Shown: positions 1-8,738 of the stretch, in pieces
How positions within the stretch are numbered: the stretch's first letter is position 1
How the letters are laid out: each line of letters begins with the position of its first letter
Assembly (NCBI GenBank): GCA_900469625.1
Contig: UBXV01000010.1
Span: 214,198 to 278,197, forward strand
Source: Hyphomicrobiales bacterium
GTDB lineage: Bacteria; Pseudomonadota; Alphaproteobacteria; Rhizobiales; Rhizobiaceae
Reading direction: 5' to 3'
Length of the DNA stretch: 64,000 nucleotides
Notes under the pieces: generated by a model
The model's database searches: none
The model's input: the letters and a program-made list of their open reading frames with translations, nothing else
What the model was told of the DNA's origin: nothing
Made by a program: the position numbers and the translations under genes

Positions 1-993
1 ATGCCGGCCAACAGCCGCCACGTGCTCGTCGACAACAGGCTGGCGCTCACCGCCGATCTCGACCCGTCGCGCGCGCTGATCTTTCGCAATGTGCCGGAAA
101 CGGTGCTGACGACCGACATGACGAGCCCGCTGATTTATCAGCTCCTGTCGGTCGCCATGCTCGGGATCCTGTTTTCCGCCTTCATCTATTTCGTCGTGAC
201 AGCGCCCTTGCGGCGCATTGCTGCCTCGCTCGGCTCCGTCGACACGTTCCTGGCAGGCGACCGGCCTTTGGACGAACAAGGCAGCCGGGAGATCGTCGAC
301 CTTTCAAGAACGCTCAACGAACTGCGCGACCGGATCCACACGCTGATCCAGGGCAGAACGCGTATGTTGCGCAGCATCAGCCATGACCTGAGAACACCGA
401 TGACGCGGCTGCGGCTGCGCGCCGAGCGGATCTCGGATCAGGGCCTGCGCCAGCAGATGCTGCTCGATCTCGGGCATATCGACCGGATGATCGCCGCCGC
501 CCTCGATTACTTCAGAACCGACAGGCATTGCGAGCCAACCGAACGCGCCGACATTGCCAGCATGCTGCAGACGCTGTGCTCCGACTTCTGCGATGCGGGA
601 CATTCCGTCACCTATGAGGGGCCGGGCCGCCTTATCGCGCTGTGCCAGCCGGATGGCATCATCAGGGCGATGGCCAACCTCTGCGACAATGCCGTCAAGT
701 TCGGAGCGGCGGCCGTCATCCGGCTTTCCGGCGACCAGCGCCAGATCGTTATCGAGGTCCGCGACGATGGGCCCGGCATTCCGCCCGACATGCACGAGCG
801 GGTGCTGGAGCCATTTTTCCGGATCGACAATGCCCGGGCGATCGATACCGGCACCGCCGGCTACGGTCTCGGCCTTTCGATCGTCGACGAAATCGTCAGG
901 CACCACGACGGCGTGCTCGCGCTCGTCAACGATCCACGCGGCGGACTGACCGCCCGCATCGTCCTTCCGATCACACGCCCGGCCGCAACATAA
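1..993 (+). CDS. Sensor histidine kinase, EnvZ-type (5' end outside window)
   Basis: This is the C-terminal part of a membrane sensor kinase that would phosphorylate an OmpR-type regulator lying upstream. Visible in order: the end of a periplasmic segment, a membrane helix at about residues 45-67, a HAMP linker, a HisKA dimerisation helix with SHDLRTPM (phospho-acceptor His128 of the visible part), and an ATPase domain with N box (NLCDNAVKF), G1 (DDGPGIP) and G2 (GYGLGLSIV). An ATG sits at base 1, but the first membrane helix that such kinases carry is missing, so the true start is probably to the left. The gene ends about 110 bases before an outer-membrane protein gene on the same strand, so the pair may form an envelope-sensing unit. 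Confidence 0.9.
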   Translation: MPANSRHVLVDNRLALTADLDPSRALIFRNVPETVLTTDMTSPLIYQLLSVAMLGILFSAFIYFVVTAPLRRIAASLGSVDTFLAGDRPLDEQGSREIVDLSRTLNELRDRIHTLIQGRTRMLRSISHDLRTPMTRLRLRAERISDQGLRQQMLLDLGHIDRMIAAALDYFRTDRHCEPTERADIASMLQTLCSDFCDAGHSVTYEGPGRLIALCQPDGIIRAMANLCDNAVKFGAAAVIRLSGDQRQIVIEVRDDGPGIPPDMHERVLEPFFRIDNARAIDTGTAGYGLGLSIVDEIVRHHDGVLALVNDPRGGLTARIVLPITRPAAT

Positions 994-1100
994 TGTAATA
1001 TTTCAACATCCCCCGACCGCGTGCCTCATGGGATGACAGGTGATCGCCATCGCCTCATCGGCGCCGCTCAGATGCGGCGCAGAGCAGCCCCGGAGTGTAC

Positions 1101-1928
1101 ATGCTTCATTTTCCAGGCCCGCGCCCCGCCGCCTTGCGTCTTTTCCTCACCAGCTTCTGCCTTTTCGCCGTGCCCGCAGACCCGGCGGCCGCTGCCGATG
1201 CCACCAGCTTCGATGAGGCCCGCCTGTCTCCGGACCAGGCGCCTCACTCGAAATGGAAAATCGTTGTCGGCGCAGGCGGCATCATCCAACCGGAATTCGA
1301 GGGCGCCGACAGCTATTCGGTCACGCCGATCCCCTTGGTTTCCATCACCTATGGCGACTGGGTCGAAGTCGATCCGGAGGGCCTCGCGGCAACGGTCGCC
1401 GATGTGAATAATTTCGCCGTCGACGTGCTGGTCGGCTACGAACTCGGCCGCTCGGAAGACGACGACGTACGCCTGCGCGGTCTCGGCGATATCGACTTCG
1501 GGGTCTCGGCCGGAGCGCGACTGCGCTATGAGATCGAGCCTTTCAGCCTGTTTGCGGCGGTGAAGAAAACGGTGAACGGCAGCGAGGGCCTCGTCGGCGA
1601 ATTCGGTACCGAGGTGACCGTGCCACTGTCGGAGACGCTGATCGTCGGGCTTGCGGCCTCCGCCACCGTTGCCGACGACAAATACATGGATGCCTATTTC
1701 AGCGTGACGCCCGACCAGTCGACCGCTTCCGGTCTTGATGACTATGATGCCGAGGCGGGCCTGAAAAGTGCCGCGGTATCGGTGTCGGCGATCTATCTGC
1801 TTGACCGCAACTGGTTCGTGCGCGGCGAGGCGGAACTCGGGATGTTGGTATCCGACGCCGCCGACAGCCCGATCGTCGAGCGAGACCTGCAGCCGACAGC
1901 GTCCTTGTTCGTCGGCTATCGGTTCTGA
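1101..1928 (+). CDS. MipA/OmpV family outer-membrane protein
   Basis: A signal peptide (hydrophobic core LRLFLTSFCLFAV, then a small-residue cleavage region PAAAADA) is followed by alternating beta-strand-like segments and the C-terminal aromatic end GYRF typical of outer-membrane barrels. The motif KIVVGAGGIIQPEFEGADSY near the mature N terminus and the family length (about 275 residues) fit MipA/OmpV. The ATG at 1101 is preferred over the in-frame GTG at 1095. Members have been linked to murein-synthesis scaffolding or to envelope stress, but the role here is not shown by the sequence. The gene follows the sensor kinase on the same strand. Confidence 0.82.
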   Translation: MLHFPGPRPAALRLFLTSFCLFAVPADPAAAADATSFDEARLSPDQAPHSKWKIVVGAGGIIQPEFEGADSYSVTPIPLVSITYGDWVEVDPEGLAATVADVNNFAVDVLVGYELGRSEDDDVRLRGLGDIDFGVSAGARLRYEIEPFSLFAAVKKTVNGSEGLVGEFGTEVTVPLSETLIVGLAASATVADDKYMDAYFSVTPDQSTASGLDDYDAEAGLKSAAVSVSAIYLLDRNWFVRGEAELGMLVSDAADSPIVERDLQPTASLFVGYRF

Positions 1929-2069
1929 TCGCCACGCACCGGGCAAGAACGGACCGTTGCCGACAAGGGCACGGCCGAAGCACAGCGAAATATCCATCCG
2001 GCCCGGGCAAGCACATCCACTGGGGCGCCTTCGGCGTGGCTCGCGATCGTCGCTCCACCGGTCGACAGC

Positions 2070-2720
2070 ATGAGATATGAAATGGTTACAGTGATGGGCC
2101 GGCGCCAACGCCTGCTATGGTGGGTCTTTATGCCGATCTGTGCCCTGGTCGCCGTAGTGTCCGCGCGATACCTCACCGGCGCGGGCCCGATACCGCCGGT
2201 GATCGCGACCAACGAATTCGCGCGCCCTTTCCTGGTGATCCATGTGGCTGGTTCCGTGGTCGCGCTGGCGACCGCGTGCTTCCAGTTCCTGCCGCGGCTG
2301 CGTCCACCGGCCTCGAGGCTCCACCGGCTCACGGGGCGGGTCTATGTCATGGGATGCCTTGTCGGTGGCATCGCCGGCGTGCCGCTCGCGCTCGGGGCAT
2401 CCACCGGCATGATCTCCTCTTTCGGCTTCGGCATCCTGGCTCTCGCCTGGATCTTCGTCACGGTGCAGGGATGGCGCTGTGCCGTCGAGTGCAGATTTTC
2501 CGCGCATCGGGCATGGATGATCCGCTCCTTCGCGCTGACCTTCGCGGCGGTCACGCTGCGCCTTTATCTGATCCTCCTGGAATTCTTGCCGGTCGACTTC
2601 GAAGAGGGATATCGCGCCATCTCCTTTCTCTGCTGGGTGCCAAACTGGATCGTGGCGGAAGTCCACCTCTATCGCCACGGCGCAAACGCCAGCAATCTGG
2701 CTTACCGCGAGCCCGCATGA
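2070..2720 (+). CDS. DUF2306-type integral membrane protein
   Basis: The product has 216 residues with roughly six hydrophobic segments. A conserved H..TGR..V motif (HRLTGRVYV) follows the second or third helix, and a FSAHRAWMIRS motif lies before the last helices. This pattern fits the DUF2306 family, whose His and Arg positions recall small cytochrome-b-like membrane proteins, but no function is established. Further in-frame ATG codons occur at 2082 and 2094, so the start is uncertain by a few residues. The gene stands alone: it converges with the aminotransferase gene on the other strand. Confidence 0.7.
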   Translation: MRYEMVTVMGRRQRLLWWVFMPICALVAVVSARYLTGAGPIPPVIATNEFARPFLVIHVAGSVVALATACFQFLPRLRPPASRLHRLTGRVYVMGCLVGGIAGVPLALGASTGMISSFGFGILALAWIFVTVQGWRCAVECRFSAHRAWMIRSFALTFAAVTLRLYLILLEFLPVDFEEGYRAISFLCWVPNWIVAEVHLYRHGANASNLAYREPA

Positions 2721-2745
2721 CGATGCGGGCTCGACGGCTGTGGCC

Positions 2746-4101
2746 TCATGCCGCCGCCTGTCGACCGAGTTCGGCAAGACCAGCTTCGACGATGTCGAAC
2801 ATCTCGTCGATTTCGGCGGCCGTGATGATCATCGGCGGGCAGAAGGCGATGGAATCGCCGATGTTGCGGCAGATCAGGCCGTTCTTCTGCAGGATCGCAC
2901 CGACCCGCGCGCCCGTTGCGCCGGCGGCGGCACCGTCGGCGGGCTCAAGCTCGAGCGCGCCGATCAGGCCGACGCCGCGCGCTTCGACGGCGAGCGGATG
3001 GCGCTCGAGCGCGTTCAGCCGGCCGAGAAACTGCGGCGAGAGACGGCGCACATTGCCGACCAGATCCCTCTCCTCGATGATCGCAAGATTTTCGAGCGAC
3101 ACGGCGGCGGCGACCGGATGGCCGCTGGCCGTAAAGCCGTGTCCGAGCGCCCCGATCCGGTCGGCCTCGTCGGCAATCGGCTCGTAGACGTTGTCGTTGA
3201 TCATCAGGGCCGCAATCGGCTGGTAGGACGACGACAGTTGCTTCGACAGCGTCATGATGTCGGGGCGCATGCCGAAGGTTTCGGAACCGAACATGTTGCC
3301 GGTGCGCCCGAAACCGCAGATCACCTCGTCGGCGATCAGCAGGATGTCATACTTGCGCAGCACCTCCTGGATCGCCGCCCAATAGCCCTCCGGCGGCACG
3401 ATGACCCCACCGGCCCCCATGACCGGTTCGCCGATAAAGGCGGCAATCGTCTCCGGGCCTTCCTCGAGGATCAGCGCTTCGAGTTCCTCGGCGCAACAGC
3501 GCGAAAAGGCAAGCTCGTCCTGACCCGGTTCGGCGCCGGTTCGGTAATGCGGGCAGGTCGTGTGCAGGATGTTGGGGAAGGGCAGGTCGAAGGAGCGGTG
3601 GTTGTTGGGAAGGCCCGTCAGGCTTGCACTCAGCGCGGTGACGCCGTGATAGCCCTTGATGCGCGAGATGATCTTCTTCTTTTCCGGCTTGCCGAGCGCG
3701 TTGGATCGATACCAGACCAGCTTGATCGCAGTGTCGTTCGCCTCGGATCCGGAGTTGGCGAAATAGACCTTGGACATCGGCACCGGCGCCATGCCGACCA
3801 GCTTCTCGGCGAGATCCGCCACCGGCCCGTGCGATTTCTGCGAGAAGGTGTGGTAGTAGGGAAGCCTTGCCATCTGGCGGCTCGCCGCGTCGACCAGCCG
3901 CTGCTCGCCGAAGCCGACGGCCACGCTCCACAGCCCCGCCATGCCCTCGATATAGCGCTTACCGCTGTTGTCGAAAACGTGGATACCCTCGCCGCGATCG
4001 ATGATCAGCGGTCCATCCCGTTCGAGCTTGCGCGGGTTGGTATAGGAATGGAGATGGAAGGCCATGTCCCGCGCTTCGGTGGAATTGGGCTGTGCGGTCA
4101 T
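2746..4101 (-). CDS. Class III PLP-dependent aminotransferase
   Basis: This 451-residue enzyme belongs to the omega-amino acid/diamine:pyruvate group of fold-type I aminotransferases. The cofactor-binding aspartate is in ADEVICGFGRTG (Asp258) and the Schiff-base lysine in TLSKQLSSSYQPI (Lys287). The family segment FANSGSEANDTAIKLV is also present. An AGGAGA ribosome site lies 7 bases before the ATG. It would transfer an amino group from an amine or omega-amino acid to pyruvate or an oxo acid. It is the last gene of a minus-strand run after the acetyltransferase and HyuAB. That position suggests it handles an amine or amino acid released by ring opening, but the substrate cannot be read from the sequence. 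Confidence 0.9.
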   Translation of the reverse strand: MTAQPNSTEARDMAFHLHSYTNPRKLERDGPLIIDRGEGIHVFDNSGKRYIEGMAGLWSVAVGFGEQRLVDAASRQMARLPYYHTFSQKSHGPVADLAEKLVGMAPVPMSKVYFANSGSEANDTAIKLVWYRSNALGKPEKKKIISRIKGYHGVTALSASLTGLPNNHRSFDLPFPNILHTTCPHYRTGAEPGQDELAFSRCCAEELEALILEEGPETIAAFIGEPVMGAGGVIVPPEGYWAAIQEVLRKYDILLIADEVICGFGRTGNMFGSETFGMRPDIMTLSKQLSSSYQPIAALMINDNVYEPIADEADRIGALGHGFTASGHPVAAAVSLENLAIIEERDLVGNVRRLSPQFLGRLNALERHPLAVEARGVGLIGALELEPADGAAAGATGARVGAILQKNGLICRNIGDSIAFCPPMIITAAEIDEMFDIVEAGLAELGRQAAA

Positions 4102-4142
4102 CGGCGTCTCCTGTTTCGATGCGTGCTTGTTCTGATGCCTGA

Positions 4143-4586
4143 TTACAGGGCGATATCATAGGTCAGCCAGTCCGTCCTGGTGGCCAGTTGGTCGTAGAGC
4201 CCACGTGCCCGATAATTGTTGTCGCGCGTGATCCAGCGGATGACGGACCAGCCACGGTCGCGCCCGATGTCGGCAACCGCCCGGATCAAGGCGGGAGCGG
4301 CGCCACTGCCGCGGGCTTCGGGAGCGACGAAGAGGTCGTCGAGAAAGCCGCCGCGCGCGGCCATCAGCGGCCGGATATACTCGCGAAAATGCGTCAGGCC
4401 GATCGGGCGCCCGGAACCATCGAGCGCCAGCCGGCATTCGAGCTGACCGTCGCGGATCCAGCCCCAGACCCGGTCGCGCATCTCCTCGGTCTGATGAACG
4501 CCATAGAAGGCTGCAAATCCCGCGTGAAGCTCGTTCCACGCGGACCTGTCGCCCTCAGCAGCCGCGACGATCGTAACACCTGCCAT
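4143..4586 (-). CDS. GNAT family N-acetyltransferase
   Basis: The 147-residue product has the GNAT core: a beta strand LTHFREYI, then FLDDLFVAPEARGSGAAPALI, which contains the acetyl-CoA pyrophosphate-binding R/Q-x-x-G-x-A pattern (ARGSGAA). The C-terminal part WITRDNNYRARGLYDQLA is typical of the family. It would acetylate an amine using acetyl-CoA. It lies between the aminotransferase and hyuB in the same direction, so an amine intermediate or toxic analogue of that pathway is a plausible substrate; this is inference. Confidence 0.85.
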   Translation of the reverse strand: MAGVTIVAAAEGDRSAWNELHAGFAAFYGVHQTEEMRDRVWGWIRDGQLECRLALDGSGRPIGLTHFREYIRPLMAARGGFLDDLFVAPEARGSGAAPALIRAVADIGRDRGWSVIRWITRDNNYRARGLYDQLATRTDWLTYDIAL

Positions 4587-4604
4587 GCCATCCCCCTGTT
4601 TGCC

Positions 4605-4625
4605 GGGTGGGCGCTGCGCCCACCC
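4605..4625 (-). terminator. Intercistronic stem-loop downstream of hyuB
   Basis: Perfect 9-bp arms GGGTGGGCG and CGCCCACCC flank a 3-base loop, 19 bases after the hyuB stop. No T-tract follows on the minus strand, so it may be an mRNA-stabilising or partial termination hairpin rather than a full terminator. Confidence 0.5.
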
Positions 4626-4643
4626 CTCGATCCTGTCCGTCCC

Positions 4644-6599
4644 TCACTGCCACCCGGCCGCCGAGCGCTTGCGATACATGTCGCGAAACTGCTCAGTAGA
4701 GACGGGCAGGAGATCGCCAGTATCCCAGTCAAGGATAACCGCATGACGGCGCACCGCATCGAGCGCGTCGATTTCGCCGGCCTTGAATCGCTCAGAGATT
4801 TCGGCCGGATCGGTCTCCAGCCAGCCCATACGCTCAGACCGGATCTGTCGCCGCAGTTCGGCGGTCGCCTTCGCATCGATCTCGTAAGCGCAGATTTCCG
4901 GATCGACGGGGTCGATGACGACGCCGTAATCCTTTGCCGCACGCCCGACCGAGACATAGTCGTCGATCACATCGGCCAGCACCCGCTGCGGATCGCGCTC
5001 CAGCGGGTCGCCAAAGCCGCCACCGCCGGCCGTCGGGCGCGAGAAGACGTCACCTGCCTCGATCGCCACATCGGAGAAGGTGGCGCCCAGCCATTCCTTC
5101 CTGCCGGTTTTTTCCCGCGTCAGCGTCAATCCGTGCGGCATGGAGGGCAATCCACCCTCGATGCCCCAGACGATCGCGCGTTCGCGGTCGCAGATATAGG
5201 AAATAACGGTGTTTTCGGCCTCCAGCATCCGTGAGGTCTTCATCACGCCGGCGCCGCCGCGCCATTTCCCCGGACCGGCCGAATCCGTCAGCACCTCGAA
5301 TTCGGTGGTCAGGATCGGATTTGCCCGCTCCTGGCCTTCGACCGGCTGGGCCATCAGCCCCGTACCGAAACAGGCGGTCGTGACGTTGCAGCCGTCCATG
5401 CCGTTGCGCCCGCCCCAGCCGCCCGGCAGCCAGTCGTAGAACATGAAGATCGGCTTTTCCGGCGCCCGGGCGTCGCGCCCGCCGGTTAGCAGATATTCGA
5501 GGTTGAAGGCGCAGGCGATGGCGCGTTCCGGAATGATCTTCGACCAGATCTCGTAGATCGCGTTCATGATCTTCTCGAACGGCATGAGGAAACCGGTGAC
5601 GGCCACCGGCCATTTCGCATCGACGATCGAGCCTTCCGGCGCGACGATTTCGAACACCCGGTAGAAGCCGCTGTTGAGCGGCAGGTCCGGGAAGAAGGTC
5701 TTCATGCCCGCCGCGACCGCCGAGAAGGTCGCGCCGAAGGCGGAGTTGTAGATCGAACCGATGGTCGGGTGGCTGCCGGTAAAGTCGTAGATCGCCCGGT
5801 CGCCCTTGATCGTCAGCTTGACCTTGATCGGGATCATGCCTTCGTTGCCGGCCGGGTCGCGATCGATGAAATCCTGCGTCTCCCACTCGCCATCCGGCAA
5901 GGCTGCGATGCGCTGGCGCATGGCGCGCTCGACATAATCCTGCACGGCGCCGAGCCCCTGCTTGACCGTGCCCTCGCCGTACTTGCCGACGAGCCGCAGG
6001 ATCTCGCGCTCGCAGACCTGGGTCGCCTGCGCCTGGGCGTGAATGTCGCCGATGATCGAGGCCGGGTCGCGGGTGTTGGAAGCGATCAGATGGGCAACGT
6101 CCTTGCAGAACCGCCCCTTGTCGAACAGCCGGATCGGCGTGATGCGCATCCCCTCCTTGAACATTTCCTTGGCAGCGACGTCGAAGGAGCCTGGAACGCT
6201 GCCGCCGAGATCGGACCAGTGACCGTTGGACTGGCTGAAGGCGATGATCCTGCCGTCGACGAAGATCGGGCGGATCAGCCTGACGTCGTTGAAATGGGTG
6301 CCGCCGGCATAGGGGTCGTTGATCGCGTAGACGTCGCCCGGATGCATGTCGCCTTCGAAGGCGCGGATGACGTCCTTGCAGGTGAAATGCAGCGTGCCGA
6401 CATGCACGGCAATGTCCTGGTTGCCCTGGGCGGCCGAGTTGCCTTCGGCATCGTGGAGCGCACTGGAGAAGTCTCTGTTATAGATGACGAAGGAATAGCA
6501 GGTTCGCAGGATCTGCTCGGCCATCTGGTCGACGCTGGTGATGAAGGAATTCTTCAGGACCTCGAAGGTCACCGGGTCAAGGTTTTGCTGTTCAGACAT
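4644..6599 (-). CDS. hyuB: Hydantoinase/oxoprolinase beta subunit (HyuB)
   Basis: This 651-residue protein is the B partner of an ATP-dependent ring-opening enzyme of the N-methylhydantoinase / 5-oxoprolinase / acetone carboxylase superfamily. Family segments seen: NDPYAGGTHFNDVRLIRPIFV near residue 100 and GGGGFGDPLERDP near the C terminus. The start ATG at 6599 overlaps the hyuA stop by 8 bases (ATGTCTGA), which indicates translational coupling and fixes this start; upstream in-frame codons are rejected. The A and B subunits act together in the cytoplasm to hydrolyse a five-membered lactam or imide ring using ATP. The precise substrate is unknown. Confidence 0.92.
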   Translation of the reverse strand: MSEQQNLDPVTFEVLKNSFITSVDQMAEQILRTCYSFVIYNRDFSSALHDAEGNSAAQGNQDIAVHVGTLHFTCKDVIRAFEGDMHPGDVYAINDPYAGGTHFNDVRLIRPIFVDGRIIAFSQSNGHWSDLGGSVPGSFDVAAKEMFKEGMRITPIRLFDKGRFCKDVAHLIASNTRDPASIIGDIHAQAQATQVCEREILRLVGKYGEGTVKQGLGAVQDYVERAMRQRIAALPDGEWETQDFIDRDPAGNEGMIPIKVKLTIKGDRAIYDFTGSHPTIGSIYNSAFGATFSAVAAGMKTFFPDLPLNSGFYRVFEIVAPEGSIVDAKWPVAVTGFLMPFEKIMNAIYEIWSKIIPERAIACAFNLEYLLTGGRDARAPEKPIFMFYDWLPGGWGGRNGMDGCNVTTACFGTGLMAQPVEGQERANPILTTEFEVLTDSAGPGKWRGGAGVMKTSRMLEAENTVISYICDRERAIVWGIEGGLPSMPHGLTLTREKTGRKEWLGATFSDVAIEAGDVFSRPTAGGGGFGDPLERDPQRVLADVIDDYVSVGRAAKDYGVVIDPVDPEICAYEIDAKATAELRRQIRSERMGWLETDPAEISERFKAGEIDALDAVRRHAVILDWDTGDLLPVSTEQFRDMYRKRSAAGWQ

Positions 6600-8631
6600 T
6601 CGCTTCACCTTCGATGCGGATGATGATGTTGAGATAGGTGTCCACTTCCGCGGTCGTTCCCGGCGGGACGACGACGGTGGAATCGAGCTGTTCGACGATG
6701 GCAGGGCCCTTGAAGACGAAGCCTGCGGGCAGGGCTTCCCGGTCATAGACCGGTGTCTCGACCGCGCTATCGGCTGCAAACCAGACATCGCGCCGCGTCT
6801 TCGGTTCGGGGGTAAGCCCGGTCGGTTCGTGCTTGGCAAGCGATGCCTTCGGCACCATGCCGACCGCCTTGAGATTGATGCGGAACAGGCTGACGGGCGT
6901 CTCGTCGCGGCGGAAATTGTACTCGCGCTGATGCTCGCGGTGGAAGGCTTCGACCAGCGGTGCGATGTCGACAACCGGTGACGGCGCGGCGACCGCAAGC
7001 GACCGCCACTGGCCGAGATACATCATGTCGATGCTGCGCTGGAGCACCACATCCTTGGACGCGACCCCTTCATGTGCGAGCCGCTCCGAGGCTTCCTGCT
7101 CGAGGCGCAGGAACGCCTCCTCGATCGCGGTCGCGTCGGCATCGGCCGCCGCCTTCAGGTAGCTCTCCGAAAAATCATGCTGCATGTCGACAAGCAGGCA
7201 GCCGAGCGCTGAGGTGACGCCGGGGTTCGGCGGCACGATGACGGCCGGGATCGCCAGTTCGCGGGCGATTGCCGCGCCATGCAGGGCCCCTGCACCGCCG
7301 AAGGCGACGAGCGCAAAGTCGCGCGGGTCGTAGCCACGGCTGATCGAGATCAGCCGCACCGCATCCGACATGTTGGCATTGGCAACGCGGATGATCGCGT
7401 CGGCGGCCGCATGCGGTTCAAGTCCGAAGGGCTCGGCCACGCCCTCGCGGACGGCCTGAAGCGCCAGGTCCGCATCAAGCGTGATCTTGCCGCCGGCAAG
7501 GCTGGTGCCGAGACGGCCGAGCACGACATTGGCATCGGTGTTGGTCGGCTGGCGGTTGCCCTTGGCATAGCAGGCAGGCCCCGGATTGGCGCCGGCCGAT
7601 TGCGGCCCGTTGCGCAGCGATCCCGCCTCGTCGGTCCAGGCGAGCGAGCCGCCGCCGGCTCCGATCGTCAGAACCTCGATCGAGGAAAAGCGGATCGGAT
7701 AGCCGAATTCGATGAACCAGTCCTTGGTGATGCGCGACTGGCCGTCATAGGCAAGCGACACGTCGGTCGAGGTGCCGCCCATGTCGAGGCCGATCGAGTT
7801 TCGGAAGCCGCAAAGCTCAGCGATGTATTTGCTGGCGATCGCGCCGGCGGCGATGCCGGAGCCGGCCAGCCGCGCGGCAAAATCCTCGACGCTCTTCGGT
7901 GTCATCACCCCGCCGCCGGTGTGCAACAGCAGAAGGTCGCGCTCATAGCCGTCCTGCTGCAGCCGCTTGCCGAGCCGAGAGGTGTAGTCGACGACGACGG
8001 GGCTGAGGGCTGCATTGGCGACCGTCGTCGAGAACCGCTCGTGCTCGAAGATCTCCGGCAGGACTTCCGACGAGGTCGAGACCGGAACGCCGGGCATCAC
8101 CTCCATCAGGATCTCCTTCATGCGCCGCTCGTTGGCGCCATTCATGAAGGCGTTCATGAAGCAGACGGCGACGGCCGCGACATTGCGGCGCTTGAGAATG
8201 CGCGCCACCTCGCGGGCCTCGTCCTCGTCGAGGGTGGCGACGATCCCGCCTTGCGCATCGACGCGTTCGGAGACCACCAGTCGGTCGCGCCGCGGCACAT
8301 AGGGCGGCACGACATCCTTGTAGGTATCCCAGAGGTCTTCCTTGTTGGCGCGGCGGATCTCGATCACATCGCGAAAACCGCGGGTGCAGACCATCGCGGT
8401 GCGCGGCAGCCGCCGTGTGATCAGGGCGTTGGTGGCAACGGTGGTGCCGTGCGAGAAAAGCGCGACTTTCGACAGATCGATACCGGCCTTTTCGACGCCG
8501 GTCATGATACCGTCGATCGGATCGGCCGACGATGACGTCTTTTCGACCCGGATCAGGCCCGTAGTCTCGTCCATGATGCAGATGTCGGTAAAGGTGCCGC
8601 CGACATCGACCGCAACGCGAAGGTTTTGCAA
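6592..8631 (-). CDS. hyuA: Hydantoinase/oxoprolinase alpha subunit (HyuA)
   Basis: This 679-residue protein is the ATP-binding partner of HyuB. It has two actin-fold phosphate motifs: VAVDVGGTFTDICIMDE at the N terminus and SIGLDMGGTSTDVSLA near residue 265. An FGGAGALHG segment lies near residue 440. The start is taken as TTG at 8631, because an AGGAGA ribosome site (GACAGGAGACGGATC) ends 7 bases before it; a further in-frame TTG at 8652 lies upstream of that site. The gene overlaps hyuB by 8 bases. With HyuB it should open a hydantoin, oxoproline or similar ring. A separate pxpABC set further along the window makes 5-oxoproline itself a less likely substrate here. Confidence 0.92.
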   Translation of the reverse strand: MQNLRVAVDVGGTFTDICIMDETTGLIRVEKTSSSADPIDGIMTGVEKAGIDLSKVALFSHGTTVATNALITRRLPRTAMVCTRGFRDVIEIRRANKEDLWDTYKDVVPPYVPRRDRLVVSERVDAQGGIVATLDEDEAREVARILKRRNVAAVAVCFMNAFMNGANERRMKEILMEVMPGVPVSTSSEVLPEIFEHERFSTTVANAALSPVVVDYTSRLGKRLQQDGYERDLLLLHTGGGVMTPKSVEDFAARLAGSGIAAGAIASKYIAELCGFRNSIGLDMGGTSTDVSLAYDGQSRITKDWFIEFGYPIRFSSIEVLTIGAGGGSLAWTDEAGSLRNGPQSAGANPGPACYAKGNRQPTNTDANVVLGRLGTSLAGGKITLDADLALQAVREGVAEPFGLEPHAAADAIIRVANANMSDAVRLISISRGYDPRDFALVAFGGAGALHGAAIARELAIPAVIVPPNPGVTSALGCLLVDMQHDFSESYLKAAADADATAIEEAFLRLEQEASERLAHEGVASKDVVLQRSIDMMYLGQWRSLAVAAPSPVVDIAPLVEAFHREHQREYNFRRDETPVSLFRINLKAVGMVPKASLAKHEPTGLTPEPKTRRDVWFAADSAVETPVYDREALPAGFVFKGPAIVEQLDSTVVVPPGTTAEVDTYLNIIIRIEGEANV

Positions 8632-8663
8632 GATCCGTCTCCTGTCTTTCAATCATTGAAACG

Positions 8664-8687
8664 CGGGCAAGGCTTCGCCCTCGCCCG
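8664..8687 (-). terminator. Stem-loop between the AraC gene and hyuA
   Basis: An imperfect hairpin (CGGGC...GCCCG outer stem with an inner GG/CC extension) lies between the AraC-family stop and the hyuA start. It could end the regulator transcript or damp read-through into hyuA. There is no long T-tract. Confidence 0.4.
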
Positions 8688-8738
8688 GTCGGGCGTTTGC
8701 GCACCTCATGTCTGTCTGGCGTGTGGGCGGCCCTCGGT

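Noticed and set aside
2740..4161. Long plus-strand open frame across the aminotransferase gene
   Set aside because: It is the antisense shadow of a gene with clear PLP motifs; the translation is Arg/Asp/Gln-rich and matches no protein pattern.
7279..8535. Long plus-strand open frame inside hyuA
   Set aside because: Antisense shadow of a high-GC gene; hyuA has complete family motifs on the minus strand.
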